Below are positions 55,001 through 64,000 of a DNA stretch of 64,000 bases, one piece after another. Location: NCBI RefSeq assembly GCF_003732275.1, contig NZ_MOBM01000006.1, positions 248,001 to 312,000 of the forward strand, written 5' to 3'. The DNA is from Pseudomonas frederiksbergensis. GTDB lineage: Bacteria; Pseudomonadota; Gammaproteobacteria; Pseudomonadales; Pseudomonadaceae. A program made the position numbers and the translations under genes. Positions within the stretch are counted from its first letter, which is position 1, and every line of letters starts with the position of its first letter. The notes beneath the pieces were generated by a model. That model ran no database searches and had not been told where the DNA came from. It was given only the letters and a program-made list of their open reading frames with translations.

Positions 55001-58000
55001 ACCGGTCAGGGCATCGTTCGGCGCAGAGAAATTCACGCTGGCACTGCTCGAGCCTACCGGGATGGTGATGATCTGGCCGTTGGACAGGGTGACAACCACT
55101 GGCGAGCCGGTGACCGGAGCAGAGACCGACGCGGTGTAAACCACAGTGCCGCCTTCGGCCACAGTGCTGGTCGCGGTGAGGTTGACCGTCGAAGTGTCGA
55201 GAGTGTCAGTCACCTCGGTAACCGCAGCCGCTGGACTGGTGGTCAGGTTTTCAAAGTTGCCGCCTGCGGCGCCTTTGATGGTCGCTTCAACGGTGCCGGC
55301 GTCTTTGTAGACGTCGTCCTTCTGTGCGTCGACGGTCACGGAACCGCTGGTGGCGCCGGCGGCGATGGTGATCACGGCACCGTTGCTCAGGGTGACGGTT
55401 ACTGGCGTGCCAGCGGCGTTGGTCAAGGTCGCGGTGTAAACAATCGACCCGCCTTCAGCGACCGAGTCAGTAGCGCTCAGGCTGAGGGTGGTTGTATCAG
55501 GAGTATCGGTCACCGAGGTATCCGCTGACTTGCCGTCGACTTCCAGCTTCTCGTAGTTGCCACCCTTGGCATCGTCGATCTTGACGCTCAGCGAACCACC
55601 GCCGGCTAGAGCATCATTCGGCGCAGAGAAATTCACGCTGGCACTGCTCGAGCCGACCGGGATGGTGATGGTCTGGCCGTTGGACAGGGTGACAATGACT
55701 GGCGAACCGGTGACCGGCGCGCTGACGGACGCGGTGTAAACCACGGTGCCGCCTTCGGCCACAGTGCTGGTCGCGGTGAGGTTGACCGTCGAGGTGTCGA
55801 TGGTATCGGTCACGTCGGTGACCGCAGCCGCCGGATTGGTCGCCAGGTTTTCAAAGTTGCCGCCCGCGGCGTCCTTGATCGTGACTTCAACCTTGCCGGC
55901 GTCTTTGTAAACGTCGTCCTTCGGCGCGTCGACAGTCACGGAACCAGAGGTTGCGCCGGCGGCGATGGTGATCACGGCGCCGTTGCTAAGCGTCACGGTC
56001 ACTGGTGTGCCAGCCGCATTGGTCAGGGTTGCCGTGTAGGTGATCTGTCCGCCTTCATCCACGGCGCCGGTCGCAGTCAGCGACAGGTTGGTGGTGTCCT
56101 GGGTATCGGTCACCGAGGTGTCGGCTGATTTGCCGTCGACTTCCAGTTTCTCGTAGTTTCCACCTTTGGCATCGTCAATCTTGACGCTCAACGAGCCGCC
56201 ACCTGCCAGCGCATCATTTGGCGCAGTGAAATTCACGCTGGCGCTGCTCGAGCCTACCGGAATGGTGATGGTCTGGCCGTTCGACAGGGTCACAACCACC
56301 GGCGAACCGGTCACCGGCGCCGATACGGACGCGGTGTAGACCACGGTGCCGCCTTCAGCGACGGTAGACGTCGCGGTCAGGTTCACGGTCGAAGTGTCGA
56401 GAGTATCGGTCACCTCGGTGACCGCCGCCGCTGGGCTGGTCGCCAGGTTTTCGAAGTTGCCGCCTGCGGCATCTTTGATGGTCACTTCGACCTGGCCGGC
56501 GTCTTTGTAGACGTCGTCTTTTGGCGCATCGACAGTCACGGAACCGCTGGTCGCGCCGGCGGCGATGGTGATGACCGCACCGTTGCTCAGCGTCACGGTG
56601 ACCGGAGTCCCGGCGGCATTGGTCAGGGTCGCGGTGTAAACGATGGAGCCGCCTTCAGCGACCGAGTCAGTAGCGCTCAGGCTGAGGGTGGTTGTATCAG
56701 GAGTGTCGGTAACCGAGGTGTCGGCCGACTTGCTGTCGACTTCCAGTTTTTCGTAGTTACCACCCTTGGCGTCGTCGATCTTGACGCTTAGCGAACCGCC
56801 ACCGGCCAACGCATCGTTCGACGCGGTGAAGTTGACGCTGGCGCTGCTCGACCCAACCGGAATGGTGATGGTCTGGCCGTTGGACAGGGTGACAACCACC
56901 GGTGAACCGGTGACCGGTGCCGACACGGAAGCGGTGTAAACCACGGTGCCGCCTTCAGCGACGGTAGACGTCGCGGTCAGGTTCACGGTCGAGGTATCGA
57001 GAGTATCGGTCACATCGGTGACCGCAGCCGCTGGGCTGGTGGCCAGGTTTTCGAAGTTGCCGCCCGCGGCATCCTTGATGGTCACTTCGACTTGGCCAGC
57101 GTCTTTATAGACGTCGTCCTTCGGTGCGTCGACAGTCACGCTGCCGGTGGTCGCGCCAGCGGCGATGGTGATCACGGCGCCGTTGCTCAACGTGACAGTG
57201 ACCGGAGTCCCGGCGGCATTGGTCAGGGTCGCGGTGTAAACGATGGAGCCGCCTTCAGCGACCGAGTCAGTAGCGCTCAGGCTGAGGGTCGTGGTTTCCG
57301 TAGTATCGGTCACCGAGGTGTCGGCCGACTTGTTGTCGACTTCCAGTTTCTCGTAGTTACCACCTTTGGCATCGTCGATCTTGACGCTCAGAGAGCCGCC
57401 GCCAGCGAGGGTATCGTTTGGCGCAACGAAGTCGACAGAACCGCTGCTCGATCCGACTGGAATGGTGATGGTCTGGCCATTGGACAGAGTCACAACCACT
57501 GGCGAACCGGTGACCGGTGCCGACACGGACGCGGTGTAAACCACGGTGCCGCCTTCGGCGACGCTCGAAGTGGCACTCAGCGAAACGGTGCTGGTGTCGA
57601 TGGTGTCATTGACGGTGGTGACCGCAGGTGTATCACTGGCGACCAGGTTCTCGAAATTGCCGCCGGTCGCATCTTGGATGGTTGCTTCGACGGTGCCGGC
57701 GTCTTTGTAGACGTCGTCTTTCGGCGCATCGACGGTCACGGAACCGGTGGTTTTGCCCGCTTCGATGGTGATCACGGCGCCGTTCGACAAGGTCACGGTG
57801 ACCGGCGTGCCGGCGGCGTTGGTCAGGGTCGCGGTGTAGGTGATCTGGCCACCCTCATCCACGGCACCGGTCGCGGTCAGCGACAGGTTGGTGGTATCCG
57901 CAGTATCAGTCACCGAGGTATCCGCCGACTTGCCGTCGACGTCCAGCTTCTCGTAATTACCGCCCGTTGCACCGTCAATCTTGACGCTCAGGGAGCTGCC

Positions 58001-61000
58001 GCCCGCCAGGGGGCTGTTTGGTGCGACAAAGTTCACGCTGCCGGTGGTTTCGCCGACCGGGATGGTGATGATCTGACCGTTGGACAGGGTGACAACCACT
58101 GGCGAACCGGTGACCGGTGCGCTGACGGACGCGGTGTAAACCACGGTTCCGCCTTCGGCGACACTCGAAGTAGCAGTCAGCGAAACGGTGCTGGTGTCGA
58201 TGGTGTCGTTAACGGTGGTGACCGCCGGGGTGTCGCTAGCCACCAGGTTTTCGAAGTTGCCGCCGGTCGCGCCTTTGATGGTCGCTTCAACGGTGCCGGC
58301 ATCTTTGTAGACGTCGTCCTTCGGTGCGTCGACGGTCACGGAACCGGTGGTTTTGCCTGCTTCAATGGTGATAACAGCGCCATTGCTCAGCGTCACGGTT
58401 ACCGGAGTACCGGCCGCATTGGTCAGGGTTGCCGTGTAGGTGATCTGGCCGCCTTCATCCACTGAACCGCTGGCGGTCAGCGCCAGGTTGGTAGTGTCCG
58501 CGGTATCGGTCACCGAGGTATCCGCCGACTTGCCGTCGACGTCCAGCTTCTCGTAGTTGCCGCCCTTGGCGTCGTCGATCTTGACGCTCAGCGAGCCGCC
58601 ACCGGCCAGTGCATCATTTGGCGCAACGAAGTTGACGCTGGCGCTGCTCGAGCCGACCGGAATGGTGATGGTCTGGCCATTGGACAAAGTGACAATCACC
58701 GGCGAACCGGTGACAGGCGATGTAACGGACGCGGTGTAAACCACGGTCCCGCCTTCAGCCACAGTGCTGGTCGCAGTGAGGTTGACGGTCGAAGTATCGA
58801 GGGTGTCGGTCACCTCGGTGACCGCGGCTGCGGGGTTGGTCGCCAGGTTTTCGAAGTTGCCGCCCGCGGCATCCTTGATGGTAACTTCAACTTGGCCGGA
58901 GTCTTTGTAAACGTCGTCCTTCGGCGCATCCACGGTTACAGAACCGGTGGTCGCACCGGCGGCGATGGTGATCACGGCGCCGTTGCTCAACGTGACGGTG
59001 ACCGGAGTCCCGGCTGTGTTGGTCAGGGTCGCGGTGTAAACGATCGAACCGCCTTCGGCGACCGAGTCAGTCGCCGAAAGGCTGAGGGTAGTGGTCTCTT
59101 GGGTATCAGTCACCGAGGTATCCGCCGACTTACCATCGACTTCCAGCTTCTCGTAGTTACCGCCCTTGGCGTCGTCGATCTTGACGCTCAGCGAGCCGCC
59201 ACCGGCCAGTGCATCGTTTGGCGCAACGAAGTCGACAGAACCGCTGCTCGACCCAACCAGAATGGTAATGGTCTGGCCGTTGGACAGGGTGACAACCACT
59301 GGCGAACCGGTGACCGGCGCCGACACGGAAGCGGTGTAAACCACAGTCCCGCCTTCGGCAACGCTCGAAGTGGCACTCAGTGAAACGGTGCTGGTGTCGA
59401 TGGTGTCGTTAACCGTGGTCACCGCCGGTGTATTGCTGGCAACCAAATTCTCAAAGTTACCGCCGGTCGTACCTGTGATCGTCGCTTCGACGGTGCCGGT
59501 GTCTTTATAGACATCATCCTTCGGTGCATCGACGGTCACGGAGCCAGTGGTTTTGCCCGCTTCAATAGTGATCACGGCGCCGTTCGACAAGGTCACGGTC
59601 ACTGGTGTACCGGCCACATTGGTCAGGGTTGCCGTGTAGGTGATCTGGCCGCCTTCATCCACCGAACCGCTGGCGGTCAGCGCCAGGTTGGTGGTGTCCG
59701 GGGTGTCAGTGATCGAGGTGTCCGCCGACTTGCCGTCAACTTCCAGCTTCTCGTAGTTGCCGCCCTTCGCATCGTCGATCTTGACGCTCAGCGAGCCGCC
59801 ACCGGCCAGCGCATCGTTTGGCGCAACGAAGTTTACGGAACCGCTGCTGGCGCCAACCGGAATGGTAATGGTCTGGCCGTTGGACAGGGTGACAACCACC
59901 GGCGAACCGGTGACCGGCGACGTTACGGACGCGGTATAAACCACGGTCCCGCCTTCAGCGACGGTAGACGTCGCGGTCAGGTTCACGGTCGAAGTGTCGA
60001 GGGTGTCGGTCACATCGGTGACCGCAGCCGCCGGGTCAGTCACCAGGTTCTCAAAGTTGCCACCAGCGGCGTCCGCGATGGTGACTTCAACTTTGCCGGC
60101 ATCTTTATAAACATCATCGGCAGGCGCATCGACGCTCACGCTGCCGGTGGTCGCGCCGGCGGCGATGGTGATCACTGCACCGTTCGACAAGGTCACGGTG
60201 ACCGGCGTACCGGCCGGATTGGTCAACGTCGCGGTGTACAGAATCTGCCCACCTTCGGCCACTTCGGTAGACGCCGACAGGCTCAGGCCGGTGTCGTCTT
60301 TCGAATCGGTAATGGTGGTGAGCGCTGGCTCGGTGCTCGGGGTCAGTTGCTCGAAATTGCCGCCGGTGGTGCCGGTGATCGTAGTGCTGACGGTGTTGCC
60401 ATTGTTGTAGACGTCGTTGGCCGCGGTATCGACAGTCACGCTGCCGGTGGTCTTGCCCGCTTCGATGGTAATGACCGAGCCGTTGCTCAAGGTCACGGTC
60501 ATCGGCGTGCCGGCCGGGTTGGTCAGGGTGGCGGTGTAGGTGATCTGGCCGCCTTCGACGACGGTGCCGGTGGCGCTAAGGCTCAGGCCGGTATTGTCGA
60601 TCGAGTCGGTGATGGTGGTGACTGCCAACGTGGTGCTCGGTACGAGATTCTCGAAGTTGCCGCCGGTAGCGCCCGTAATCGTGGTGCTGACGGTGCTGCC
60701 ATTGTTGTAGACGTCATTGGCCGGGGTATCGACGTTCACGGAACCGGTGGTTTTACCGGCTTCGATGGTGATGGTCGAACCGTTGGACAGGGTCACGGTG
60801 ACCGGTGTCTGCGCCGGGTTGGTCAATGTTGCGGTGTAGGTGATCTGGCCACCTTCAGTAACGCTGTCGGTGGCAGTCAGGGTCAGGCCGGTATTGTCGA
60901 CCGAATCGGTAATGGTGGTGACCGCCGGGGTCGGGTTCGGCACCAGGTTCTCGAAGTTGCCGCCGGTAGTCCCGGAGATGGTGGTGCTGACGGTGCTGCC

Positions 61001-62314
61001 ATTGTTGTAGACGTCGTTGGCCGGCGTCGGAACGTTCACGCTGCCGGTGGTCTGGCCGGCATCGATGGTGATGGTCGATCCGTTGGACAGAGTTACGGTG
61101 ACTGGCGTCTGCGCCGGGTTGGTCAGGGTCGCGGTGTAAGTGATCTGACCGCCTTCGGTGACGGTCGAGCCGGCCGTCAGCGTGACGGTGGTGGTGTCGG
61201 CGGAATCGGTAATGGTGGTGACGGCCGGGGTCGGGTTCGGCGCCAGATTCTCGAAGTTGCCGCCGGTGGCGCCGGTAATTGTGGTGCTGACGGTACTGCC
61301 GTTGTTGTAGACGTCATTGGCAGGCGTCGGAACGTTGACGCTGCCGGTGGTGTTGCCAGCGGCGATGGTGATGGAGGAACCGTTGGATAAGGTGACGGTG
61401 ACCGGCGTCTGCGCCGGGTTGGTCAATGTCGCGGTGTAGGTGATCTGGCCACCTTCAGTGACGGTCGAGCCCGCTGACAGTGTGACGGTGGTGGTGTCGA
61501 CGGTATCGGTGACCTGAGTCACGGCTGGAACGGTCGGTGGAGTGACCACGATACCGCTGCCGCCCGTGGTGCCGGTGACGGTCACGTTGATCTGGGTCGG
61601 ATCGTTATAAACCGTGTCGTTCGGCGCCAGCGGAACGTTGACGGTACCGGTGGTTTGGCCGGCTGCAATCACGATCACCGAGCCATTGGACAGGGTGATG
61701 GTCAGGTCGGTCAGCGGCGCCTGGGTCAGGGTCGCGGTGTAAACCAGCACGCCACCGGCTTCGGTGATGGTCGGCGTAGCGCTCAGGCTCAGGGTCGATT
61801 CGCGCAGGGCGTTGGTGCTGGTGTCGGCAGTCTGGCCGCCGGTGGTGTCTTGTGTTGCCAATGCCGCAGTGGCGAGACCCTCAGTCGGGAAGCCGATAGT
61901 TGGGTCGACCCGGGCAGCGGTTGCCTCCAGGGCCACGAAGGTATGGCCACCACCGGCAGCACCACCCGTGCCCGCAGCCGTAGGGCCGGCGGCGGTGGCT
62001 TCAAGAGCGGTGGTCGGGTCGACGCCGGCGGCGATGGCTTGCTGCAATTCGTCAACCGATGGCGCGGCTTGTGCAGTGGCTTGCGCAAGGTCGGTGCTGG
62101 AATCCGGATCGCTGCCGCTCCACTGAGTGTCGCGGCCCAGGTCCAGGGTCCGGCCATCAGCCAGTTCGAGCGTAATGGCGCCGGCGGCACCAGTGTCTAC
62201 CTGATCGCCGACCAACAACCGGTCGCCTTCAACGAGTACGCGGCGGACGCCTTCTGGCGACACCGCGAAAACCTGACCAACAATGCTTTTGACGATGGCA
62301 ACAACACTGCTCAT
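49079..62314 (-). CDS. lapA: Giant RTX adhesin LapA
   Basis: 4411 residues from ATG 62314 ([25 protein letters not shown]), with GGAGAG upstream; the frame extends to 62428. In order: an N-terminal retention module (1-105) that plugs LapE; the LapG site TAAG at 107-110, the same position as in Pf0-1 LapA, with a second TAAG at 112-115; 30 beta-sandwich repeats of about 100 residues (about 171-3171); a Calx-beta-like domain; cadherin-like and PA14-like domains (about 3575-3740); a vWA domain with MIDAS DSSGS (near 3906); RTX nonapeptides GGxGND (about 4245-4305); and a C-terminal type I secretion signal. It is exported by LapBC-LapE and held at the surface until LapG cuts it. Shorter than P. 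putida LapA, mainly in repeat number. Confidence 0.96.
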   Translation of the reverse strand: MSSVVAIVKSIVGQVFAVSPEGVRRVLVEGDRLLVGDQVDTGAAGAITLELADGRTLDLGRDTQWSGSDPDSSTDLAQATAQAAPSVDELQQAIAAGVDPTTALEATAAGPTAAGTGGAAGGGHTFVALEATAARVDPTIGFPTEGLATAALATQDTTGGQTADTSTNALRESTLSLSATPTITEAGGVLVYTATLTQAPLTDLTITLSNGSVIVIAAGQTTGTVNVPLAPNDTVYNDPTQINVTVTGTTGGSGIVVTPPTVPAVTQVTDTVDTTTVTLSAGSTVTEGGQITYTATLTNPAQTPVTVTLSNGSSITIAAGNTTGSVNVPTPANDVYNNGSTVSTTITGATGGNFENLAPNPTPAVTTITDSADTTTVTLTAGSTVTEGGQITYTATLTNPAQTPVTVTLSNGSTITIDAGQTTGSVNVPTPANDVYNNGSTVSTTISGTTGGNFENLVPNPTPAVTTITDSVDNTGLTLTATDSVTEGGQITYTATLTNPAQTPVTVTLSNGSTITIEAGKTTGSVNVDTPANDVYNNGSTVSTTITGATGGNFENLVPSTTLAVTTITDSIDNTGLSLSATGTVVEGGQITYTATLTNPAGTPMTVTLSNGSVITIEAGKTTGSVTVDTAANDVYNNGNTVSTTITGTTGGNFEQLTPSTEPALTTITDSKDDTGLSLSASTEVAEGGQILYTATLTNPAGTPVTVTLSNGAVITIAAGATTGSVSVDAPADDVYKDAGKVEVTIADAAGGNFENLVTDPAAAVTDVTDTLDTSTVNLTATSTVAEGGTVVYTASVTSPVTGSPVVVTLSNGQTITIPVGASSGSVNFVAPNDALAGGGSLSVKIDDAKGGNYEKLEVDGKSADTSITDTPDTTNLALTASGSVDEGGQITYTATLTNVAGTPVTVTLSNGAVITIEAGKTTGSVTVDAPKDDVYKDTGTVEATITGTTGGNFENLVASNTPAVTTVNDTIDTSTVSLSATSSVAEGGTVVYTASVSAPVTGSPVVVTLSNGQTITILVGSSSGSVDFVAPNDALAGGGSLSVKIDDAKGGNYEKLEVDGKSADTSVTDTQETTTLSLSATDSVAEGGSIVYTATLTNTAGTPVTVTLSNGAVITIAAGATTGSVTVDAPKDDVYKDSGQVEVTIKDAAGGNFENLATNPAAAVTEVTDTLDTSTVNLTATSTVAEGGTVVYTASVTSPVTGSPVIVTLSNGQTITIPVGSSSASVNFVAPNDALAGGGSLSVKIDDAKGGNYEKLDVDGKSADTSVTDTADTTNLALTASGSVDEGGQITYTATLTNAAGTPVTVTLSNGAVITIEAGKTTGSVTVDAPKDDVYKDAGTVEATIKGATGGNFENLVASDTPAVTTVNDTIDTSTVSLTATSSVAEGGTVVYTASVSAPVTGSPVVVTLSNGQIITIPVGETTGSVNFVAPNSPLAGGSSLSVKIDGATGGNYEKLDVDGKSADTSVTDTADTTNLSLTATGAVDEGGQITYTATLTNAAGTPVTVTLSNGAVITIEAGKTTGSVTVDAPKDDVYKDAGTVEATIQDATGGNFENLVASDTPAVTTVNDTIDTSTVSLSATSSVAEGGTVVYTASVSAPVTGSPVVVTLSNGQTITIPVGSSSGSVDFVAPNDTLAGGGSLSVKIDDAKGGNYEKLEVDNKSADTSVTDTTETTTLSLSATDSVAEGGSIVYTATLTNAAGTPVTVTLSNGAVITIAAGATTGSVTVDAPKDDVYKDAGQVEVTIKDAAGGNFENLATSPAAAVTDVTDTLDTSTVNLTATSTVAEGGTVVYTASVSAPVTGSPVVVTLSNGQTITIPVGSSSASVNFTASNDALAGGGSLSVKIDDAKGGNYEKLEVDSKSADTSVTDTPDTTTLSLSATDSVAEGGSIVYTATLTNAAGTPVTVTLSNGAVITIAAGATSGSVTVDAPKDDVYKDAGQVEVTIKDAAGGNFENLATSPAAAVTEVTDTLDTSTVNLTATSTVAEGGTVVYTASVSAPVTGSPVVVTLSNGQTITIPVGSSSASVNFTAPNDALAGGGSLSVKIDDAKGGNYEKLEVDGKSADTSVTDTQDTTNLSLTATGAVDEGGQITYTATLTNAAGTPVTVTLSNGAVITIAAGATSGSVTVDAPKDDVYKDAGKVEVTIKDAAGGNFENLATNPAAAVTDVTDTIDTSTVNLTATSTVAEGGTVVYTASVSAPVTGSPVIVTLSNGQTITIPVGSSSASVNFSAPNDALAGGGSLSVKIDDAKGGNYEKLEVDGKSADTSVTDTPDTTTLSLSATDSVAEGGSIVYTATLTNAAGTPVTVTLSNGAVITIAAGATSGSVTVDAQKDDVYKDAGTVEATIKGAAGGNFENLTTSPAAAVTEVTDTLDTSTVNLTATSTVAEGGTVVYTASVSAPVTGSPVVVTLSNGQIITIPVGSSSASVNFSAPNDALTGGTSLSVKIDDAKGGNYEKLDVDGKSADTSVTDTQDTTNLSLTATGTVDEGGQITYTATLTNAAGTPVTVTLSNGAVITIEAGKTAGSVTVDAPKDDVYKDAGTVEATIKGATGGGFENLVASDTPAVTTVNDTIDTSTVSLSATSSIAEGGTVVYTASVSAPVTGSPVVVTLSNGQTITIPVGSSSGSVDFVAPNDALAGGGSLSVKIDDAKGGNYEKLEIDGKSADTSVTDTTETTTLSLSATDSVAEGGSIVYTATLTNAAGTPVTVTLSNGAIITIAAGTTSGSVTVDAPKDDVYKDAGKVEVTIKDAAGGNFENLATNPAAAVTDVTDTIDTSTVNLTATSTVAEGGTVVYTASVSAPVTGSPVVVTLSNGQTITIPVGSSSASVNFTAPNDALTGGGSLSVKIDDAKGGNYEKLEVDGKSADTSVTDTQDTTNLSLTATGTVDEGGQITYTATLTNAAGTPVTVTLSNGAVITIEAGKTTGSVTVDAPKDDVYKDAGTVQATISTATGGNFENLVPSTVPAVTSITDTLDTSTVTLNATASATEGGTVTYTATVGAPVTDSPVTVSLANGQTITIEVGKTTGTVTTAAPNDALAGHAPLTNSITSVSGGNYENLVADKTPVSTTVTDTVDTTNLSLSATNSVAEGSQITYTATLTNAAGTPVTMTLSNGAVITIDAGKTTGTVTVDAPKDDVYKDAGTVQATISTATGGNFENLVTSNTAAVTTVTDTIDKTEVSISGSTSVTEGQTASYTVSLTHPAQTEVTLKIVYSGTAADGSDFTGVYTVKIPAGASSASFNVATLDDKLTEGTENFVVKIDSATGGNFENLAVSASNGSVSTSIIDNDAAPVLDLDANNSSGATGANYNVTFTEGTTGQGVSIGDTDLSITDPDSTMLTGATIVLTNRQPGDALNLGNSVNGITINANSQDGTVTLTLSGNATLADYLQQIKNISFTNSSEDPSTVPRIITVTVTDGSNYSNTATTTVNVVAVNDAPTAAPVNVTGTEDTPLILGWSTFGISDIDSPSANLGVKITQLPGDGKLQYLDGATWKDVATNQTFSKADIDAGKLRFTPDANESGVDGYGGTNVGNNQADYAQIKFQPTDGQLLGNTGTVKIDITPVADAPSLSVADNSVKSTGLTKEVWTGLSGLGTDGNGASSGTLKSVIDGAGTPNSSGTVTNVQSDGSVTAGTASKTSGLIYLEAGKTYTFSGTGDDSLLVTIGGKNVAAITWGAGGSLNGSFTPTTSGYYTLDIYHHNQKGPGSYDVNLSVNGGAAVDLSSAGVPLYTGVADLAASGVTVSDLHGTNGEGYYDGYKLNEGAEGTSVHLSAIKTALTDTDGSESLSVKISGIPAGSVLTDGAGHTFTASATSGEANVTGWNLGTLTVTPPPYYNGQFTLTVTSTSTEALGGSAPSTAQIPVTVYPAVYNAVTATAADDTITGTDGNDIMIADIGGLTVVPGTNYNIAFMVDSSGSMSASSISAAKDSLTAVFNTLKQSMGGNSGTVNIFLVDFDNQVNKSVSVNLNDPNALTLLKSVLDSMSSGGGTNYEDVFKTTANWFQSADAIANTGAKNLTYFITDGKPTYYQGGEQTNPTLFGNVKLDDVITTTNYKLGQTYSSYLDSTHYLTIDSAGNVTLQTLKNSGRWNSSELGTLHAEGNGTYELSYRDGTGNSTDSTAIDNSTSSFTLLSNVSTVEAIGLNKDVTLGDLKPYDSDQTPQTNIDPKDLANSIIGHTEATMPGADTVSGGDGNDLLFGDLVSFNGIAGEGYQAMQAFVAQQTGVDVSKVTTSNVHQFITEHYTAFDVSGAHDGNDTLLGGAGNDILFGQGGNDLLDGGKGNDILLGGSGNDSLIGGQGNDILIGGSGADTFIWKAGDTGSDVIKDFKASEGDRIDLRDLLQGESGSTIDNFLKITTVDGVSSLQVSSGGKFNGADAAAATPDVTIKLEGNNWSSANINSLIAGSDPTIKIDHNNS
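52801..61800 (-). repeat. Tandem 300-bp repeats encoding the LapA extender
   Basis: 30 in-frame units; 29 of them (52801-61500) keep an exact 300-base period without any indel, and the first (61501-61800) is slightly shifted. Two unit types are seen: B ([14 protein letters not shown]...[13 protein letters not shown]) and A ([19 protein letters not shown]...[15 protein letters not shown]). Units 2-6 are B only; from unit 7 to 30 they alternate A-B in twelve 600-base pairs. Each unit is an Ig-like beta-sandwich extending the adhesin from the surface. Confidence 0.95.
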
Positions 62315-62673
62315 TGAAGACTCTCCGGGTGTCACGTTCAGTTGACCTCCATGAACCGCTCGGCGTGTTCGCCGATCGGGGCTGGACGTACTTTCAAAGA
62401 TGTTTGATGCGTAATTTTGACGCGGCAATCGTCAATAATTTGGCTATATTTTTTCGAAATTAACTTTATGCCAAACTATTGACCTTATGGGAGCCATCCT
62501 AAACAATCGCCCCAGTAATGTCACATTGATATTTAAGCGGCGACCTGTCCTACAGCGTGTGATCCAGTTCCGATTTTGAACTTTCCGACATACGGTCATT
62601 CCGGTTGCCATCATCCGATGCAGCGCCACGTTCTGCAGTGATTCAAGACAAGAAGTCTCGGGAAATTCCAACT
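62315..62673. promoter_or_regulatory. Divergent promoter region lapA / lapE
   Basis: A 359-base gene-free region, AT-rich at 62395-62480, with promoters for lapA (leftward) and lapE (rightward). It includes a perfect dyad TTGACG-N7-CGTCAA (62417-62435). FleQ and GacA/RsmA are known to control lap genes in other Pseudomonas, but no site can be assigned here with confidence. Confidence 0.5.
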
Positions 62674-64000
62674 ATGCGTTTGCACCTGTTCAAGGTTCTA
62701 CCCTTCGCCTTTGCCGCCAGCTTTGTTCAGGCGCAAAGCCTTCCGCAGGCCATGCAGCAGGCGCTGGATGTCCATCCGGAAATTCAGGCAGGGGTCAACA
62801 GCCGATTGGCCGCGGATTATCAGTTAAAGGCCGCTAAAGGGGGATACCTGCCAAGGGTCGATCTGCTCGGCGGTTATGGTCGCGAAGGCACCGACAGCGT
62901 CACCACCCGTGCCGCTGGCAACAACAATCACTGGGAAACGCTGAACCGCAGCGAGTCAAGTTTACGTCTGTCGCAGATGGTTTTTGACGGTTTTGCGACG
63001 TCCAGCGAAGTGGGGCGTCAACAAGCCACCGTTAATTCCCGCGCTTATTCCTTGCTGGGCACGTCGGAACGTACCGGGCTGACCGTCGCTCAGGTCTATC
63101 TCGACGTGTTGACCCGCCGCGAATTCGTGCGCCTGGCCGAAGACAATCTGAAGAACCACGAACGGATTCTTGACCAGATCAAGTTGCGCACCCAGCGCGG
63201 CGTGGGCAGCGGTGCCGACCTTGATCAGGCTGACGCGCGTATGGCCCAGGCCCGCAACAACCTGATCACTGAACAGACCAACCTGGCTGATGCCGAAACC
63301 AACTTCCTCAGTGCCGTCGGCCAGATGCCCGATCAACTGGAGCGGCCTGCCGATTTCATGGCGCTGTTGCCGGCCAACCTGAATGAAGCCCGGGCGCAGA
63401 TGCTGGAAAACAGCCCGATCCTGCGCTCCGCCGAATCCGATATCGCCGCCGCCGAGAAGCAGTACGAAGCCGCCAAGTCGAGCTTCTACCCGCGCTTCGA
63501 TGCCGAGCTGGGTCGCACCGCCGACAACGATCTCGACGGTCAGAACGGCCACAACAATGAATGGCAGGCCATGTTGCGCATGCGCTTCAATTTGTTCGCC
63601 GGTGGCAGCAACAAGGCTGATCTGGAATCCAAGTCCTACCTGTCGAACCAGGCGCTGGATATTCGCAACAACGCCCTGCGCGTATTGAATGAAGAACTGG
63701 GCCTGGCCTGGAATGCCCTGAACAACGCCAACGCCCAAGTGCCGATCGCCCAGCAATATGTCGATCGCAGCGCCAGTGTGCGCAGTGCTTATCAGAAGCA
63801 GTTCAGCCTCGGCGAACGCACCTTGCTTGACCTGCTCGACAGTGAAAACGAGCTGTTCAGCGCTTCCCGTCGGCTGGCCGAGATCAAAAACATTCAGTTA
63901 TTTACTCAGTACCGAATCAAGGCGACCATGGGCGAATTGCTCAAAAGTCAGGGCGTGGTCGCTCCTTTGGCATCCGTTGTGCAAAACGACGTGAAGCCTA
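62674..64000 (+). CDS. lapE: TolC-like outer-membrane channel LapE (3' end cut by window)
   Basis: 442 codons visible with no stop before the right edge; Pf0-1 LapE is only slightly longer, so little is missing. Signal peptide MRLHLFKVLPFAFAASFVQA, then the TolC family's paired coiled-coil and strand repeats (QALDVHPEIQAGVNSRLAADYQLKAAKGGYLPRVDL-type opening; LTVAQVYLDVLTRREFVRLAEDNLKNHERIL; LGERTLLDLLDSENELFSASR). It forms the outer-membrane pore of the LapBCE type I secretion system for LapA; the N-terminal plug of LapA stays in this pore. lapB and lapC are expected to follow beyond the window. Confidence 0.95.
   Translation, partial: MRLHLFKVLPFAFAASFVQAQSLPQAMQQALDVHPEIQAGVNSRLAADYQLKAAKGGYLPRVDLLGGYGREGTDSVTTRAAGNNNHWETLNRSESSLRLSQMVFDGFATSSEVGRQQATVNSRAYSLLGTSERTGLTVAQVYLDVLTRREFVRLAEDNLKNHERILDQIKLRTQRGVGSGADLDQADARMAQARNNLITEQTNLADAETNFLSAVGQMPDQLERPADFMALLPANLNEARAQMLENSPILRSAESDIAAAEKQYEAAKSSFYPRFDAELGRTADNDLDGQNGHNNEWQAMLRMRFNLFAGGSNKADLESKSYLSNQALDIRNNALRVLNEELGLAWNALNNANAQVPIAQQYVDRSASVRSAYQKQFSLGERTLLDLLDSENELFSASRRLAEIKNIQLFTQYRIKATMGELLKSQGVVAPLASVVQNDVKP

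Noticed and set aside
52801..61800. Regular direct repeats that might be read as a CRISPR-like or satellite array
   Set aside because: Period is 300 bases, fully in frame, without spacers; they encode beta-sandwich modules of LapA.

Overview
The window reads as chromosomal DNA of a Pseudomonas from the P. fluorescens complex. The support is the high GC content with dense overlapping operons, the H1-type type VI secretion system (T6SS) with its TagQRST/PpkA switch, a pvf/mgo operon, the lapG-lapD-lapA-lapE adhesion locus, and five inverted pairs of REP palindromes of the GCGAGCAGGCTCGCTCCCAC type common in this group. I see no tRNA, rRNA, CRISPR array, insertion sequence or prophage.

Layout. 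(1) 1-35273 is one complete T6SS locus in two divergent arms. The left arm, read on the minus strand from 17640 down, is tssA-tssB-tssC-hcp-tae4-lipoprotein-tssE-tssF-tssG-clpV-vgrG-eagR-rhs. The rhs effector gene runs off the left edge, so its nuclease-like toxin tip is cut. The right arm, on the plus strand, is fha-tssJ-tssK-tssL-tssM-tagF-pppA-ppkA-tagT-tagS-tagR-tagQ, which is the membrane complex, the baseplate adaptor and the threonine-phosphorylation control module. (2) 35729-37609 is an amino-acid-type chemoreceptor. (3) 37765-43394 (minus) is a four-gene pvfABCD (mgoBCAD) operon: heme-oxygenase-like diiron oxidase, AurF-type N-oxygenase, NRPS (A-T-reductase) and SRPBCC protein. These make small diffusible N-oxygenated signals. 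A GntR regulator (44142-44852) lies upstream. (4) 44980-64000 is the Lap biofilm system: LapG protease, LapD c-di-GMP receptor, two small genes, the 4411-residue adhesin LapA (minus) and, divergently, the outer-membrane channel LapE, cut by the right edge.

How the genes work together. The T6SS loads an Rhs-PAAR effector through its Eag chaperone onto VgrG, and carries a Tae4-like peptidoglycan amidase beside a lipoprotein that probably protects the cell. TagQRST, PpkA, PppA, Fha and TagF form the post-translational on/off switch. The Lap genes couple c-di-GMP to surface attachment: LapD holds LapG, and free LapG cuts LapA at the TAAG site that is visible here.

The least explained element is the 5' leader of the small DUF6124-type gene at 48164. 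It carries two hairpins with the same GTGCAA loop, a 16-bp closing stem and three copies of a 9-mer (two direct, one inverted). The last copy sits on the ribosome-binding region, so the architecture suggests mutually exclusive pairing. The second unresolved point is the lipoprotein paired with Tae4, which I cannot match to the known Tai4 immunity family.
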